Origin: Comamonas koreensis
GTDB taxonomy: Bacteria > Pseudomonadota > Gammaproteobacteria > Burkholderiales > Burkholderiaceae_C
Assembly (NCBI RefSeq): GCF_021026195.1
Contig: NZ_JAJNCT010000006.1
Location: 1 to 59,508 of the forward strand
Length of the DNA stretch: 59,508 nucleotides
Direction of reading: 5' to 3'
A model generated the notes under the pieces. The model was not told where the DNA came from, did no database searches, and saw only the letters and a list, made by a program, of their open reading frames with translations. Position 1 is the stretch's first letter. The number at the start of each line of letters is the position of its first letter. This document shows, one piece after another, positions 17,248-26,090 of the stretch. A program made the position numbers and the translations under genes.

Positions 17248-17805
17248 ATGTTTCCTGACCGTGTCGACGCCCCCATTCATACACCCCGCCTGAGCTTGCG
17301 CCTTGCCGGCCCCGGCGATGGCAAGGCTGTGTATGCTGCCGTCGTAGAAAGCCTGGACAGCCTGCGCGCCTGGCCCACCTCGCTGCCCTGGGCGCTGTAT
17401 GAGCCATCGGTATCCGCCTCCGAAGACTTCTGCCTGGCGAGCTTGCGCGATCGCGAAAACGGCACGGGCCTGGCCTTTCTGGTGTGGGACCGCGAGCAGC
17501 GATTGGTCGGCAGCGTGGGCCTGCACACGATCCGCTGGGACATTCCCAGCAGGGAGATGGGTTTTTGGATGCGCACTGGCATGCACCGAAACGGATTTGC
17601 GAAGGAAGCGGTCACGGCAGTGCTGCACTTGGCATTCACGCGTTTGAAAGCGCAGCGGGTGTTTGCGCGCACCGATGAAGACAACGCGGGCAGCCGCGCG
17701 ACCTGCGCCAGCGCGGGGATGCTGCTGGAGGGGGTGCTGAAAAATGAACGCATCACTCCGTCGGGGCAATTGAAGAACGGCTGTGTCTATGCCTCTACAC
17801 GGTAG
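17248..17805 (+). CDS. GNAT-family N-acetyltransferase, RimJ/RimL type
   Basis: A 185-residue acetyltransferase of the RimJ/RimL class. TPRLSLRLAGPGDG at the start, EMGFWMRTGMHRNGFAKEAV (acetyl-CoA binding region) and the SAGMLLEGVLKNE end are typical. It starts at the ATG 17248, 29 bases after the LysR stop, and is probably co-transcribed with it. The acceptor is unknown. Confidence 0.85.
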   Translation: MFPDRVDAPIHTPRLSLRLAGPGDGKAVYAAVVESLDSLRAWPTSLPWALYEPSVSASEDFCLASLRDRENGTGLAFLVWDREQRLVGSVGLHTIRWDIPSREMGFWMRTGMHRNGFAKEAVTAVLHLAFTRLKAQRVFARTDEDNAGSRATCASAGMLLEGVLKNERITPSGQLKNGCVYASTR

Positions 17806-17935
17806 CCGGTGATGGCCGTGATGGGAGGGGCGTAGTTCCAGAGCGATCTTGCTGCTGCGGGCCCTCAACCTCGCCTGGATGCCCTGCGCTCCATAGCCAT
17901 CTCTGCAGCAGCCCGAGGGTTCTCCGCTGCTGTCA

Positions 17936-18559
17936 CTACTCCGGCTTGCCTTTCATCCCCAACAATTCGCTCGCGCCGATGATGGCCTGGGCGATGTCTT
18001 CGACGGATACGCGCTTTTTCATGGCCTGCTCGCGCAGCATTTCGTAGGCGCGGTCTTCGCTGACCTGGTGGGTGGCGATGAGGATGGCTTTGGCGTCGGT
18101 CACACGGCGTTGGCCCAGCAGCTTGTTTTGCAGTTTGTGGACATGTTGCTGCATCTGCCGGTGCTCCTTGTGGATCTGCCGCGCAACGACCAGGGTGGAG
18201 AGCAGGCCAAAGGAGCGTATCGGCGAAGGCAGGACGGCCTGGGCCTTGAGCTCCAGCACGGCAGACACAATGGTGGGGTTTTCATAGTTCACCACCGCGA
18301 CCAGCGCAGGCGCCTGCTCGCCGCTCGCCCAAGGCATGCGCAGGTGTAAAAAATCAGGGCGTACCGCCAACAGGACGATGTCCGCGTCGTCCGGCAATTG
18401 CTGCACCGGTGGCCAGACGCTGCGCACCTGGCAGCCGATACGCTGGAGCTGCTGGGCCAGCAGCAAGCCATCGGCATCCTCGGGGTGCATCAGGATGATG
18501 TGGAGTTGCCGCAGCTCCTTGAGGTGCTGCGAGGTGGCGCGGGGCTGCTGCTGGTTCAC
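17936..18559 (-). CDS. amiR: AmiR-like ANTAR antitermination regulator
   Basis: A 207-residue protein with an N-terminal receiver-like domain (LHIILMHPEDADGLLLAQQL), a coiled middle segment (KEHRQMQQHVHKLQNKLLGQRRVTDAKA) and a C-terminal ANTAR RNA-binding domain (HQVSEDRAYEMLREQAMKKR). AmiR of Pseudomonas binds leader RNA and lets polymerase pass a terminator ahead of amiE; it is held inactive by AmiC. The GTG start at 18559 lies 2 bases after the amiC-like stop, as expected for the amiC-amiR pair. The matching leader terminator is visible at 24251-24295. Confidence 0.92.
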   Translation of the reverse strand: MNQQQPRATSQHLKELRQLHIILMHPEDADGLLLAQQLQRIGCQVRSVWPPVQQLPDDADIVLLAVRPDFLHLRMPWASGEQAPALVAVVNYENPTIVSAVLELKAQAVLPSPIRSFGLLSTLVVARQIHKEHRQMQQHVHKLQNKLLGQRRVTDAKAILIATHQVSEDRAYEMLREQAMKKRVSVEDIAQAIIGASELLGMKGKPE

Positions 18560-18561
18560 GC

Positions 18562-19707
18562 TCAGACCTCGATCTTCGCCGTCCAGTCGCCCAAGGAATG
18601 GGTGACCAGATAAGGGTCCGGCGATACAGCGCGTTTGGCCTCGCGCAGTATGGTGAACGCGCCTTGCGCATTGGCCCGCCCAATGCGCGGGTAGACCCAG
18701 GTGTGGTGGTTGCCTGGATCGATGCGCACACGCCCCTGCGGGGCATCAAACTCGCTGCCCAGCAGGTGAGGCAGCAACTCGCTGATGGTGTCGCTGCCCG
18801 AACGGCGAAAGGCATTGGCAAACATATGCATCTGAAAATACGAGGCTTCCCAGCACAGATTGGGGCGGCAGTCATCGCCGAACAGCCGTTTGAGGTGGGC
18901 CAGGCAGCGCTGGTTGGCGGCAGATGGGATCGACTGGAAATAAGGCGCCGAGGTGATATGGCCAGCAGCGATGTCAAAGCCCATTTGGCCGATCTCGGCC
19001 TCCGACGTGGTGAGGCTGCAAATCGGCATTTCTTTGGTGTCGAAGCCCGCATCGGCATAGGCGCGGTAGAGCTTGGCGGTGGAGTCGCCGACCACCGTGG
19101 AGAAGATGAAGTCAGGGCGTTTCTGGCGTACATCCTCCATGACGATTTGGTAGTCCTGCTCGGTGGCCGCCAGCGGCAGGTAGCGCTCGCCGAGGATGTC
19201 GCCCTCGGGGTGCTGCAGAACCAACTCGCGCAGTATGCGGTTGGATTCATAGGGGTAGATGTAGTCCGAGCCGATGAGGTACACACGCGCACCAAAGCTG
19301 CTGGTCATGAAATCGGCCAACTGCACGCTGTTCTGGTTGGGGGCGGCGCCGGTGTAGATGATGTTCGCCGAGAACTCGAAGCCTTCGTAGAGCGTGGGGT
19401 AGAACAAGAGCTTGTTCCACTTCTCGACCACGGGAAGCACGGCCTTGCGGCTGCTGGACATATAGCAGCCAAAGATGGTGTTGACGCGGTCGTGCATGAT
19501 CAGCTGCTCGGCCAGGCGCGCGTACTCGGCAGGGTTGGACGCCGGGTCATAGCGCACGGCCACCAGCTCACGCCCAAGCACGCCGCCGGCGTTGTTGATT
19601 TCGTCGATGGCCAGCAAGCTGCCTTGCAGCTGCGATTGACCGATGGTGGACGTGGTGCCGGTTTCCGAAAAGAGAATGCCGACGCGCAAGGGATCGTTGT
19701 TTGCCAA
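18562..19707 (-). CDS. amiC: AmiC-like amide sensor (periplasmic-binding-protein fold, cytoplasmic)
   Basis: A 381-residue protein matching AmiC, the amide-sensing negative regulator that sequesters AmiR. It lacks a signal peptide, consistent with a cytoplasmic sensor. Motifs include LRVGILFSETGTTSTIG, FGCYMSSSRKAVLPV, LLFYPTLYEGFE and LIGSDYIYPYESN. The same fold occurs in urea/amide ABC receptors (UrtA), but the amiR gene directly after it and amiE in the same operon settle the call. A 140-bp gap separates it from the VWA gene. Confidence 0.92.
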   Translation of the reverse strand: MANNDPLRVGILFSETGTTSTIGQSQLQGSLLAIDEINNAGGVLGRELVAVRYDPASNPAEYARLAEQLIMHDRVNTIFGCYMSSSRKAVLPVVEKWNKLLFYPTLYEGFEFSANIIYTGAAPNQNSVQLADFMTSSFGARVYLIGSDYIYPYESNRILRELVLQHPEGDILGERYLPLAATEQDYQIVMEDVRQKRPDFIFSTVVGDSTAKLYRAYADAGFDTKEMPICSLTTSEAEIGQMGFDIAAGHITSAPYFQSIPSAANQRCLAHLKRLFGDDCRPNLCWEASYFQMHMFANAFRRSGSDTISELLPHLLGSEFDAPQGRVRIDPGNHHTWVYPRIGRANAQGAFTILREAKRAVSPDPYLVTHSLGDWTAKIEV

Positions 19708-19847
19708 AACCTGTCTCCTGGTCTGTCCCCCACCATGCTTTGGGCGATGGAGCGGGCACGGTGAAATGGCTGCAAGCCAGCCAGCTTAGCGCAACTGCGG
19801 GCGCCGGCATGCCTGTTCTGTGCCAGGCTGGACAGCGCCCTGCGCAT

Positions 19848-21650
19848 CTAACGCCCAGCGGCCAGGCGCGCGCCCATCCTGGTCAGGCGCGGCACCAGTT
19901 GCGGGGCGTCGTCCGCGATGTCGTAACCCCGCCAGCCAAAGATGTGGCGCACATAGGCATCGGCCTGGGCATCGACGGCCAGACAGCAAATGCGCACACC
20001 GGCACGCTTGGCCTCTTGAACAGCATGCCGCGCGTCTTCGATCAGGTAGCGCTTGTCGTGCACATCGATATCGTGGGGCGCGCCGTCGGTGACCACCAAC
20101 AGGCTGCGCTGCCCTTCGGGTTCGTTGCGCAGCAGGCTGCTGGCGTGGCGCAGGGCCGCGCCCATGCGCGTGGAATAGCGCCCGCGCACCGCCTGGATCA
20201 TCGCGGCCGTGGCGCTGCTGTGCACCTGGCCAAAATCCAGCAGGCGGTAGTAGTTGACTTCGGCACGGGTGTTGGACGAGAACGCATGGATGGCCAGGCG
20301 TTGCGCGCTGCCCAAGCTGGCCTGCGCCAGCAGCAATGCGGCCTGCTTCTCCAACGCCAGCAGGCTCTGGCCCTGCGGGCCGATGTCGTTGACCGATTCG
20401 GAAATGTCCAGCAGCACCAACATGCTGCCAGGGCGTGGACCCTTGCCGCTGCGCATGAAAAGGCGCGGGTCGGGGCGCAGCTGCATACGCATGTCCACCT
20501 GCACCTCAATGGCCGCATTGAGGTCCAGCGCATCGCCCTCCCACTGGCGGCGGAGCCGGTGGTGCCGGTCGAGCACGCGGGGATGGGGCAACGCCAGACG
20601 GTCGACTCTGCTGGTACTGGAGAGGCGCGATCCGCTGATCTCGCTCAGCCCCTGCCAGGCGGGGAGTTTTTCGATCACCTGGCACCAATCGGGCTTCATG
20701 TGTTCGCGCTGGCAGTCCCATTCCGGGTAGTGAAAGCGGGCAATCTCGAACTCTTCGGCCGCCTGGGGCGTTTGCGCAGGCTCGGGTGGCTGTTGCGCGT
20801 CTCTTGGGCGCGCCGCCCGCAATTGCGCGGCGGTCTGGGGCAGATGCAAGGCCTCGTCCTGGTTGTCTTCGGATTCGGGATGTTCCCAGAGGTAGCTGTT
20901 GTCATCCCGGTAGAGCGTGGGCCCGGCGTAGTGCTGTGGATCCATCCGCACGCGCATCTGGCCAAGGTCATTGGCGAGGATGGAGGAGATGGCACGGAAT
21001 GCCGCATAGTCTTCAAGCCCATGCCTTTGCACCGTGTCTTCAAAAAGCTGCTGCGCCTTGCTGACCCAGTGGTTGGCGCTGTGGCTGCCCGCCAGCAGCA
21101 AGATCCGGTCCAGCCGCGCCATGAAGGCGACGAAACCCAGGTTGTCAGCCTCGGGCTCAGGCGCGATCTGCGTCTGGAACCAAGGGCGTATGCCGGGGTA
21201 GTCGCGCAGCAACAGGCGCTCGGCGCGGGCGTCTTCTATCGCAGAGACGACCGCCAGGCCCATGGGCTTCAAGGCCTGGCTAGGCTGGCGCGCTGGCGAA
21301 TGCAGCAGATGCGCCGCAGCATGCGCGACCATCGCGGTGTGCCGGTGGCTACGCTCAGCGTCGGGCACACCGTGCAGCGGCGGTAGCACCAAGCGCACTG
21401 CGCTTGAAGATGCCCCCTCGTCTGCAGGCAGCACAATGGCACGCTGCGCGGAGGCAGGTGGGGCCGCTGCGCCACCCAGCAGTCCGCCCGCCTGCTGACG
21501 CGGGCTGACAACCTGCAACGGATGGACTTGCACCTGCGTCAACGCCAGACAGGATGCCAGCCTGGCCAGGCGCTCAAAAGCCGGTGTGTCGTCGTCGATC
21601 CAGGTGGGGGCGGAGCGCTCGCTGTACAGAGGCGCGGATGGTGGGGCCAT
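19848..21650 (-). CDS. VWA-domain protein, CbbO/NorD-like partner of a MoxR ATPase
   Basis: A 600-residue protein with a C-terminal von Willebrand factor A domain. The MIDAS motif is complete (LVLLDISESVND, then VTDGAPHDID). The N-terminal two thirds are alpha-helical and CbbO/NorD-like. ATG 21650 is the likely start; an in-frame TTG at 21674 overlaps the preceding ATPase gene. CbbO/NorD proteins work with CbbQ/NorQ-type AAA+ ATPases to remodel or activate a target enzyme, and the ATPase gene is immediately upstream. Its presence in an amidase operon, where the canonical Pseudomonas set has no VWA protein, is unusual. Confidence 0.85.
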   Translation of the reverse strand: MAPPSAPLYSERSAPTWIDDDTPAFERLARLASCLALTQVQVHPLQVVSPRQQAGGLLGGAAAPPASAQRAIVLPADEGASSSAVRLVLPPLHGVPDAERSHRHTAMVAHAAAHLLHSPARQPSQALKPMGLAVVSAIEDARAERLLLRDYPGIRPWFQTQIAPEPEADNLGFVAFMARLDRILLLAGSHSANHWVSKAQQLFEDTVQRHGLEDYAAFRAISSILANDLGQMRVRMDPQHYAGPTLYRDDNSYLWEHPESEDNQDEALHLPQTAAQLRAARPRDAQQPPEPAQTPQAAEEFEIARFHYPEWDCQREHMKPDWCQVIEKLPAWQGLSEISGSRLSSTSRVDRLALPHPRVLDRHHRLRRQWEGDALDLNAAIEVQVDMRMQLRPDPRLFMRSGKGPRPGSMLVLLDISESVNDIGPQGQSLLALEKQAALLLAQASLGSAQRLAIHAFSSNTRAEVNYYRLLDFGQVHSSATAAMIQAVRGRYSTRMGAALRHASSLLRNEPEGQRSLLVVTDGAPHDIDVHDKRYLIEDARHAVQEAKRAGVRICCLAVDAQADAYVRHIFGWRGYDIADDAPQLVPRLTRMGARLAAGR

Positions 21651-21663
21651 GGCGGTGTGCGTC

Positions 21664-22509
21664 CTAGTTACCAAATTTGGCTTGCACGAGTTTCTTCAGC
21701 GCCTCGGTGGTGTCAGGGTCATCCGTCAAGGCCTGGGTGATCGTCATGTCGCAGCTGTCGGCGGGCGATACGCCATCGCGTATCAGCAAGCCGGCATAGA
21801 TGAGCATGCGGGTGGAGGCGCCTTCATCCAGGCCATGGTGTTTGAGCGCGCGCGTGCTGTGGGCCAGCGCGACCAGCCGCTCGGCCTGCGCACGTTCAAT
21901 GCCCGCTTCGTGCGCGACGATGTCGGATTCGGTGGCGGCGTCGGGGTAGTCAAACTCCAAGGCTGCAAATCGCTGCCGCGTCGAGGGCTTCATGTCCTTG
22001 GCGCTGCTCTGGTAGCCGGGGTTGTACGAGACCACCAGCTGAAAATCCGGATGTGCATGCACCACTTCCCCCTTCTTGTCGAGTGGAAGCACGCGGCGCG
22101 CGTCAGTCAGCGGATGGATGACGACCGTCGTGTCCTGCCTGGCTTCCACCACCTCATCGAGGTAGCAGATGGCACCGTAGCGCACGGCCATGGTGAGCGG
22201 CCCGTCATGCCAGGCCGTGCCATCGGCATCGAGCAGGTAGCGGCCGACCAGGTCAGAGGCGGTCATGTCTTCATTGCAGGCCAGGGTAATGAGCGGGCGC
22301 TGGAGCGCCCAGGCCATGCGCTCGACAAAGCGCGTCTTTCCGCAGCCCGTGGGGCCTTTCAGAATCAGCGGCATACGGTGCCGGTAGGCTTGCTCGTAGA
22401 GCGCGATCTCATTGCGGGCGGGCCGGTAAAACGGCTCTTGGGCCAGACGGTACCCGGCCAGCGGGTCGTCGCCGCGAGCGGCTAGCAGAGGGTCTTTTGC
22501 GTTCATCAT
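21664..22509 (-). CDS. MoxR-type AAA+ ATPase, CbbQ/NorQ-like, in the amiB position
   Basis: A 281-residue AAA+ ATPase. Walker A is LKGPTGCGKT, Walker B is AICYLDEVVEA, and a sensor motif VVSYNPGYQ follows; this is the CbbQ/NirQ/NorQ branch of MoxR proteins. Start ATG 22509 (or 22506) lies 2 bases after the amiS stop; the much longer upstream frame overlaps amiS and is not coding. In Pseudomonas amiB also encodes an AAA+ protein between amiE and amiC. Here it is paired with a VWA protein and may form a chaperone complex for the amidase or permease. Confidence 0.88.
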   Translation of the reverse strand: MMNAKDPLLAARGDDPLAGYRLAQEPFYRPARNEIALYEQAYRHRMPLILKGPTGCGKTRFVERMAWALQRPLITLACNEDMTASDLVGRYLLDADGTAWHDGPLTMAVRYGAICYLDEVVEARQDTTVVIHPLTDARRVLPLDKKGEVVHAHPDFQLVVSYNPGYQSSAKDMKPSTRQRFAALEFDYPDAATESDIVAHEAGIERAQAERLVALAHSTRALKHHGLDEGASTRMLIYAGLLIRDGVSPADSCDMTITQALTDDPDTTEALKKLVQAKFGN

Positions 22510-22511
22510 GT

Positions 22512-22994
22512 TCACCATTTCCCCATCAACAACATCAAGCCTGGAATCCAGCAGGTCCCTATGCCCACCAGCACCATGTAGGCCGGCAGAAAGCGCAGCT
22601 GCCAGCCGAGCCCCAGCGCAAGAAAGAAGAAAAACCACAGGCTCGACCAGACCAGCCACATGGCGATGACGCGGACATCTGCTGCGGCTGCGGCAAAGGC
22701 CAGCGCACTGAGCGCTACAAACAGGCAGTACCAGCCCAAGCCCACGCCTTTGAGCGCCCACCACTGCACCACCGCCAAATACAGGTAGGTGAAAGCAAAA
22801 AGCAGGCCGCCTGCGGCAGCAAAATAACCAGCGTCCGAATCTGCACGAAGCATGCCCATGGCATTGAGGAACAAGGCTAGCAAACCCACGAGCAGATTGA
22901 AAGGCGCAGAGTCCCGCGCGTCGATGCGGCCGCTCAGGCCCACACCGTTGACGATCAGCACCGCGCCAATGAAAAAAAGTGCAATACCCAGCAT
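22512..22994 (-). CDS. amiS: AmiS/UreI-type amide or urea channel
   Basis: A 160-residue integral membrane protein with about six hydrophobic segments, beginning MLGIALFFIGAVLIVNG. It belongs to the AmiS/UreI family of proton-gated urea or short-amide channels. ATG 22994 has AAGGAGA directly upstream. It lies between amiE and the MoxR ATPase gene. It should bring amides such as acetamide across the inner membrane to the amidase. Confidence 0.9.
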   Translation of the reverse strand: MLGIALFFIGAVLIVNGVGLSGRIDARDSAPFNLLVGLLALFLNAMGMLRADSDAGYFAAAGGLLFAFTYLYLAVVQWWALKGVGLGWYCLFVALSALAFAAAAADVRVIAMWLVWSSLWFFFFLALGLGWQLRFLPAYMVLVGIGTCWIPGLMLLMGKW

Positions 22995-23068
22995 ATTTGT
23001 CTCCTTGTTTTTTATCTGGCGGCATGGCTGTTCGGTACCGAGCGGCCATGCCCACTGGGGTTGCGGCT

Positions 23069-24106
23069 TTAGCGGTGCTGGGGCGCTTCGTGTGGAATCC
23101 CTTCTATGGGGCATTCAGGCGTGCCCACCGTCGTGCGCGTGAACGACTCGACCATCTCCCGCGTTCCCTCGGGGTCGTTGACCCACTGGCTGTAAAAGCT
23201 GTAGGGGCAGGCGGCAACGCCCTTGTCGCCATCGCCCGAATTGATCGTGCCGGTGTAGCCGCGGTGCACCAATTTGAAGAGGTGGTTCTGCGACTGGCCG
23301 TTCTTGCGTGCATCGCGGATCAGTGATTTGGACAGCTCCGCGTACTGGATGCCCATTTCCTCTTCGCCGGTCTCGCCCAAGGTGCGGCCGTCAAAACCGA
23401 TGATGGCCGAGTGACCGAAATAGGAGTAGACACCGTCAAAGCCAGCCGCATTGGCCACCGCCACGTAGGTGTTGTTCATGAACGCCATGGCCTTGGACAC
23501 CATGATTTGCTGCTCTTTGGCCGGGTACATATAGCCTTGGCAGCGGACGATCAGCTCGGCGCCACGCATCGCACAGTCGCGCCAGATCTCCGGGTAGTTG
23601 CCGTCGTCGCAGATGATCAGGCTGATCTTCATCCCCTTGGGGCCTTCGCTGACGTAGGTGCAGTCGCCGGGATACCAGCCTTCGATAGGCACCCAGGGCA
23701 TGATCTTGCGGTACTTCTGCACGATCTCGCCCTGGTTGTTCATGAGGATCAGGGTGTTGTAGGGCGCTTTGTTGGGATGCTCTTCATGGCGCTCGCCAGT
23801 GAGCGAGAAAATCCCCCAGACATTGGCCTTGCGGCAGGCATCGGCAAAGATGGCCGTCTCTTCACCGGGAATGGCAGAGGCGGTCTCGTACATCTCCTTG
23901 GCGTCGTACATGATGCCGTGCGTCGAATACTCGGGGAACACCACCAGGTCCATGCCCGGCAGCCCTCGCTTCATGCCCACCACCATGTCTGCGATCTTGC
24001 GGCAGTTCTCCAGCACCTCCGCCTTGGTGTGCAGGCGGGGCATCTTGTAGTTGACGACGGCAACCCCTACGCAATCATTGCTGCTCGAAATATCTCCGTG
24101 TCTCAT
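23069..24106 (-). CDS. amiE: Aliphatic amidase (EC 3.5.1.4)
   Basis: A 345-residue nitrilase-superfamily amidase that hydrolyses short aliphatic amides to the acid and ammonia. It is close to Pseudomonas AmiE from the first residues ([11 protein letters not shown]). The catalytic triad falls at the same numbers: Glu59 (VFPEY), Lys134 (QKYRK) and Cys166 (LIICDDGN). The longer upstream frame is only leader; ATG 24106 is the true start. It is the first gene of the leftward amiE-amiS-ATPase-VWA-amiC-amiR operon. Expression is probably controlled by amide-dependent antitermination in the leader at 24107-24340. Confidence 0.97.
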   Translation of the reverse strand: MRHGDISSSNDCVGVAVVNYKMPRLHTKAEVLENCRKIADMVVGMKRGLPGMDLVVFPEYSTHGIMYDAKEMYETASAIPGEETAIFADACRKANVWGIFSLTGERHEEHPNKAPYNTLILMNNQGEIVQKYRKIMPWVPIEGWYPGDCTYVSEGPKGMKISLIICDDGNYPEIWRDCAMRGAELIVRCQGYMYPAKEQQIMVSKAMAFMNNTYVAVANAAGFDGVYSYFGHSAIIGFDGRTLGETGEEEMGIQYAELSKSLIRDARKNGQSQNHLFKLVHRGYTGTINSGDGDKGVAACPYSFYSQWVNDPEGTREMVESFTRTTVGTPECPIEGIPHEAPQHR

Positions 24107-24250
24107 GGCTGTGCTCCAAGTTAAGTAGAAAAAAGTGCGGTGCGACCTGTCCGGCTGGCAGCCGCCGCGCAGGGGTTTCAGAGCAGCGAAGGCAAAGCTC
24201 CGCCAGCGAACCAAAGGCCTGGTCCGAAAAACGGGAATGCAAAAGCGGAC

Positions 24251-24295
24251 AAAAAAAAGCCCGAACCGACTCTGGAATGAGTCGATTCGGGCTTT
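24251..24295 (-). terminator. Leader terminator (attenuator) ahead of amiE
   Basis: On the minus strand a 17-position stem with a single G:T mismatch (AAAGCCCGAATCGACTC pairing across a 6-base loop ATTCCA) is followed by a run of eight U. It lies about 145 bases upstream of the amiE ATG. This matches the leader terminator of the Pseudomonas amidase operon that AmiR overrides when amides are present. amiR is the last gene of the same operon. Confidence 0.85.
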
Positions 24296-24336
24296 ATTGC
24301 CGGACATCTGCGCTGGCAACCTTGGCAGCTGATGTC
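24290..24336 (-). promoter_or_regulatory. Candidate ANTAR (AmiR) RNA target hairpins
   Basis: Just before the terminator the minus strand can form a hairpin, GCTGCCAAGGTTGCCAGC (24312-24329), with hexaloop AAGGUU, flanked by GACATC/GATGTC. The loop has A at position 1 and G at position 4, as in known ANTAR targets. A second small hairpin, GGCAATAAAGCC (24290-24301), has hexaloop AAUAAA and shares bases with the 5' arm of the terminator, so the two are mutually exclusive. Its fourth loop base is A, not G. The role is inferred from position and loop pattern. Confidence 0.5.
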
Positions 24337-24338
24337 AA

Positions 24339-24653
24339 TATCTGCAACGAAATCTGCGTGGCGTTTGTCCGCCGCCAGACCATGTTAGAGCGATTGTGGC
24401 GATGGCCGCCTAGAACATCTACCGGTTGCAGCCGCCTAGCGATGGTGGTAATCGGCAAGGGGCGCAACGAGAAAATGGGCAAGCACAAAGCGAACCTGGA
24501 ACAAAACCATGGCGCATCTGCGTGCAGCGTCACGCTTCGAATCCACCGGACATCTTGTTGATCGGCTACATTCGCGATCGTGCCCTGCAGCAGTTGGCCA
24601 GCCATCTGCCAATGGCATCACCCCTAAATCACCGCAAGGGAATCTCTTCCACC
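24339..24653. other. Intergenic region with the presumed amidase promoter
   Basis: About 315 bases with no credible gene; open frames here have no family resemblance or good ribosome-binding sites. The leftward amidase promoter should be here, upstream of the ANTAR hairpin, but I saw no clean sigma-70 pair. A TTGACA on the minus strand at 24333-24338 lacks a matching -10 element and overlaps the hairpin. Confidence 0.35.
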
Positions 24654-24950
24654 ATGAGCCTTGTCACCGATCTTCTCGCCGGCGTTGCGGAGTTCTTCGC
24701 CGATGTATGGTTGTTCAGGCGCCAGCGCCAAAAGCGGGGCCATGCCGAGCGCCCTATCGCCGATGACGCCATGGCAGTCGCGCATTTCGATGTCGTTGCC
24801 TTGCTGTGGATTGCACTGGTCTGCGTTGGCTTGATGTTTCTGCTGATCTTTGGCTTTGGCGTGCCGGTGGTTTGGGGCGTCGGCATTGGTGTGGTGGTTG
24901 CTGCGGTATGGGGCTACAGAAAATACGCCCAGATGCTCCGCGATGCGTGA
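24654..24950 (+). CDS. Small predicted membrane protein, unknown function
   Basis: A 98-residue protein that I do not recognise. It has an amphipathic, charged N-terminal half (FFADVWLFRRQRQKRGHAERP) followed by two hydrophobic segments (VVALLWIALVCVGLMFLLIF and VPVVWGVGIGVVVAAVWGY) and a short basic end. It would sit in the inner membrane. ATG 24654 is favoured because the domain starts there; AAGGGA lies 14 bases upstream. Its neighbours give no clue. Confidence 0.55.
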   Translation: MSLVTDLLAGVAEFFADVWLFRRQRQKRGHAERPIADDAMAVAHFDVVALLWIALVCVGLMFLLIFGFGVPVVWGVGIGVVVAAVWGYRKYAQMLRDA

Positions 24951-25037
24951 GAGCAGTGGGATCCAAGCGCAGCCGGGCTGACATCGCCACTTGACCACAC
25001 CGAGGCCCTCATCTTGGCGCTGTACCAACCCGCCATG

Positions 25038-25955
25038 TCAGTAGTTCCTATGCAGCAGCGGCGCCACCAGGCGCGGATCACGCAGCTTCTCCACCCACCA
25101 CTGCAGCGCAGGCCCTGCGCGGTGCGAATGCCATCCAACAAACAGCAGATTGGGTTCGCGCGGGTCTTGTGTAGCCAGGGCTACCAGGCTGCCATCGGCC
25201 AGGTGATCGCGCACCTTCTCCAGCGGTAGCCAGCCAACGCCCAGGCCTGCGACCTGGGCAGCGATCTTGGCGCGCATGCTGGGCATGGCCAGGCGCTCCT
25301 GGTGCGTCTGCACGCCGTAGCTGCGGGCAACAGCCAGGCGCGAGGTATCGGCCACGACGACCGAGCGGTGCGCGGCGATGGCCTCCACTGACAGGGGTTG
25401 ACCGTCTTTTGCCGCGCGCGCCAGCGGGTGGCGCGGCGACACGGCAAACACCCATTCCAGCTGCGCCAGCTCAAACCATTGCAAATGCGCCATCGCGGGC
25501 GGCTCGTTCGTGGCGGCCACCACCAGGTCGGCGCGCTGGTCCAGCAAGGCCTCCCAGGTGCCGCCCAGCACCTCATGGGCAATGCGCAGGCGCACGCCGC
25601 TGTTCAGCGCATCAAAGTCGGCGATCAGCGGCAGCAGCGCCTCGATGTTGGCCAGCTCATCGGTGACGATGCGCAGCTCGGACTCCCAGCCCCGTGCCAC
25701 CTGCTTGACCCGCTCCGTCAGCCGCTGCGCCTGGGCGTGCAGCTGCGCGCCCTGCTCCACCAGCAGCAAGCCGGCAGGCGTGAGCGCGATGCGGTAGCCC
25801 GCACGGTCAAACAGCAGGGCATCGAGCCGCTCTTCCAGCTGGCGCGCCGCATAGGACACGGTGGATGCGGCCTTGCCCAGGCGCTCTGCCGCGCGCGACA
25901 AGCTGCCGGTGGCACGCACCGCTTCGAGTAGCTGTAAATCTTCGAGACTCAACAT
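25038..25955 (-). CDS. LysR-family transcriptional regulator
   Basis: A 305-residue LysR protein with helix-turn-helix MLSLEDLQLLEAVRATGSLS and STVSYAARQLEERLDALLFDR, then the effector domain. It is divergent from the SDR gene at 26091 across 135 bp, the typical arrangement for a LysR regulator of that gene. A CATC-GAAAT-GATG inverted repeat occurs in the gap at about 25978-25990 and is a possible binding site. The inducer is unknown. Confidence 0.9.
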   Translation of the reverse strand: MLSLEDLQLLEAVRATGSLSRAAERLGKAASTVSYAARQLEERLDALLFDRAGYRIALTPAGLLLVEQGAQLHAQAQRLTERVKQVARGWESELRIVTDELANIEALLPLIADFDALNSGVRLRIAHEVLGGTWEALLDQRADLVVAATNEPPAMAHLQWFELAQLEWVFAVSPRHPLARAAKDGQPLSVEAIAAHRSVVVADTSRLAVARSYGVQTHQERLAMPSMRAKIAAQVAGLGVGWLPLEKVRDHLADGSLVALATQDPREPNLLFVGWHSHRAGPALQWWVEKLRDPRLVAPLLHRNY

Positions 25956-26090
25956 GTTCGATATTTTTGCACGAGTTCATCGAAATGATGGTGTCTGTAG
26001 CGCCATCCATCGTTAGATACTTCATTCATCGGCTCTACAACTGGGCTGATAAGACAGTAAGACATCAACGAAACAACTGAAGGAAATACC

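Noticed and set aside
19701..21386. A 561-codon plus-strand open frame
   Set aside because: Antisense to the VWA gene; composition is not protein-like.
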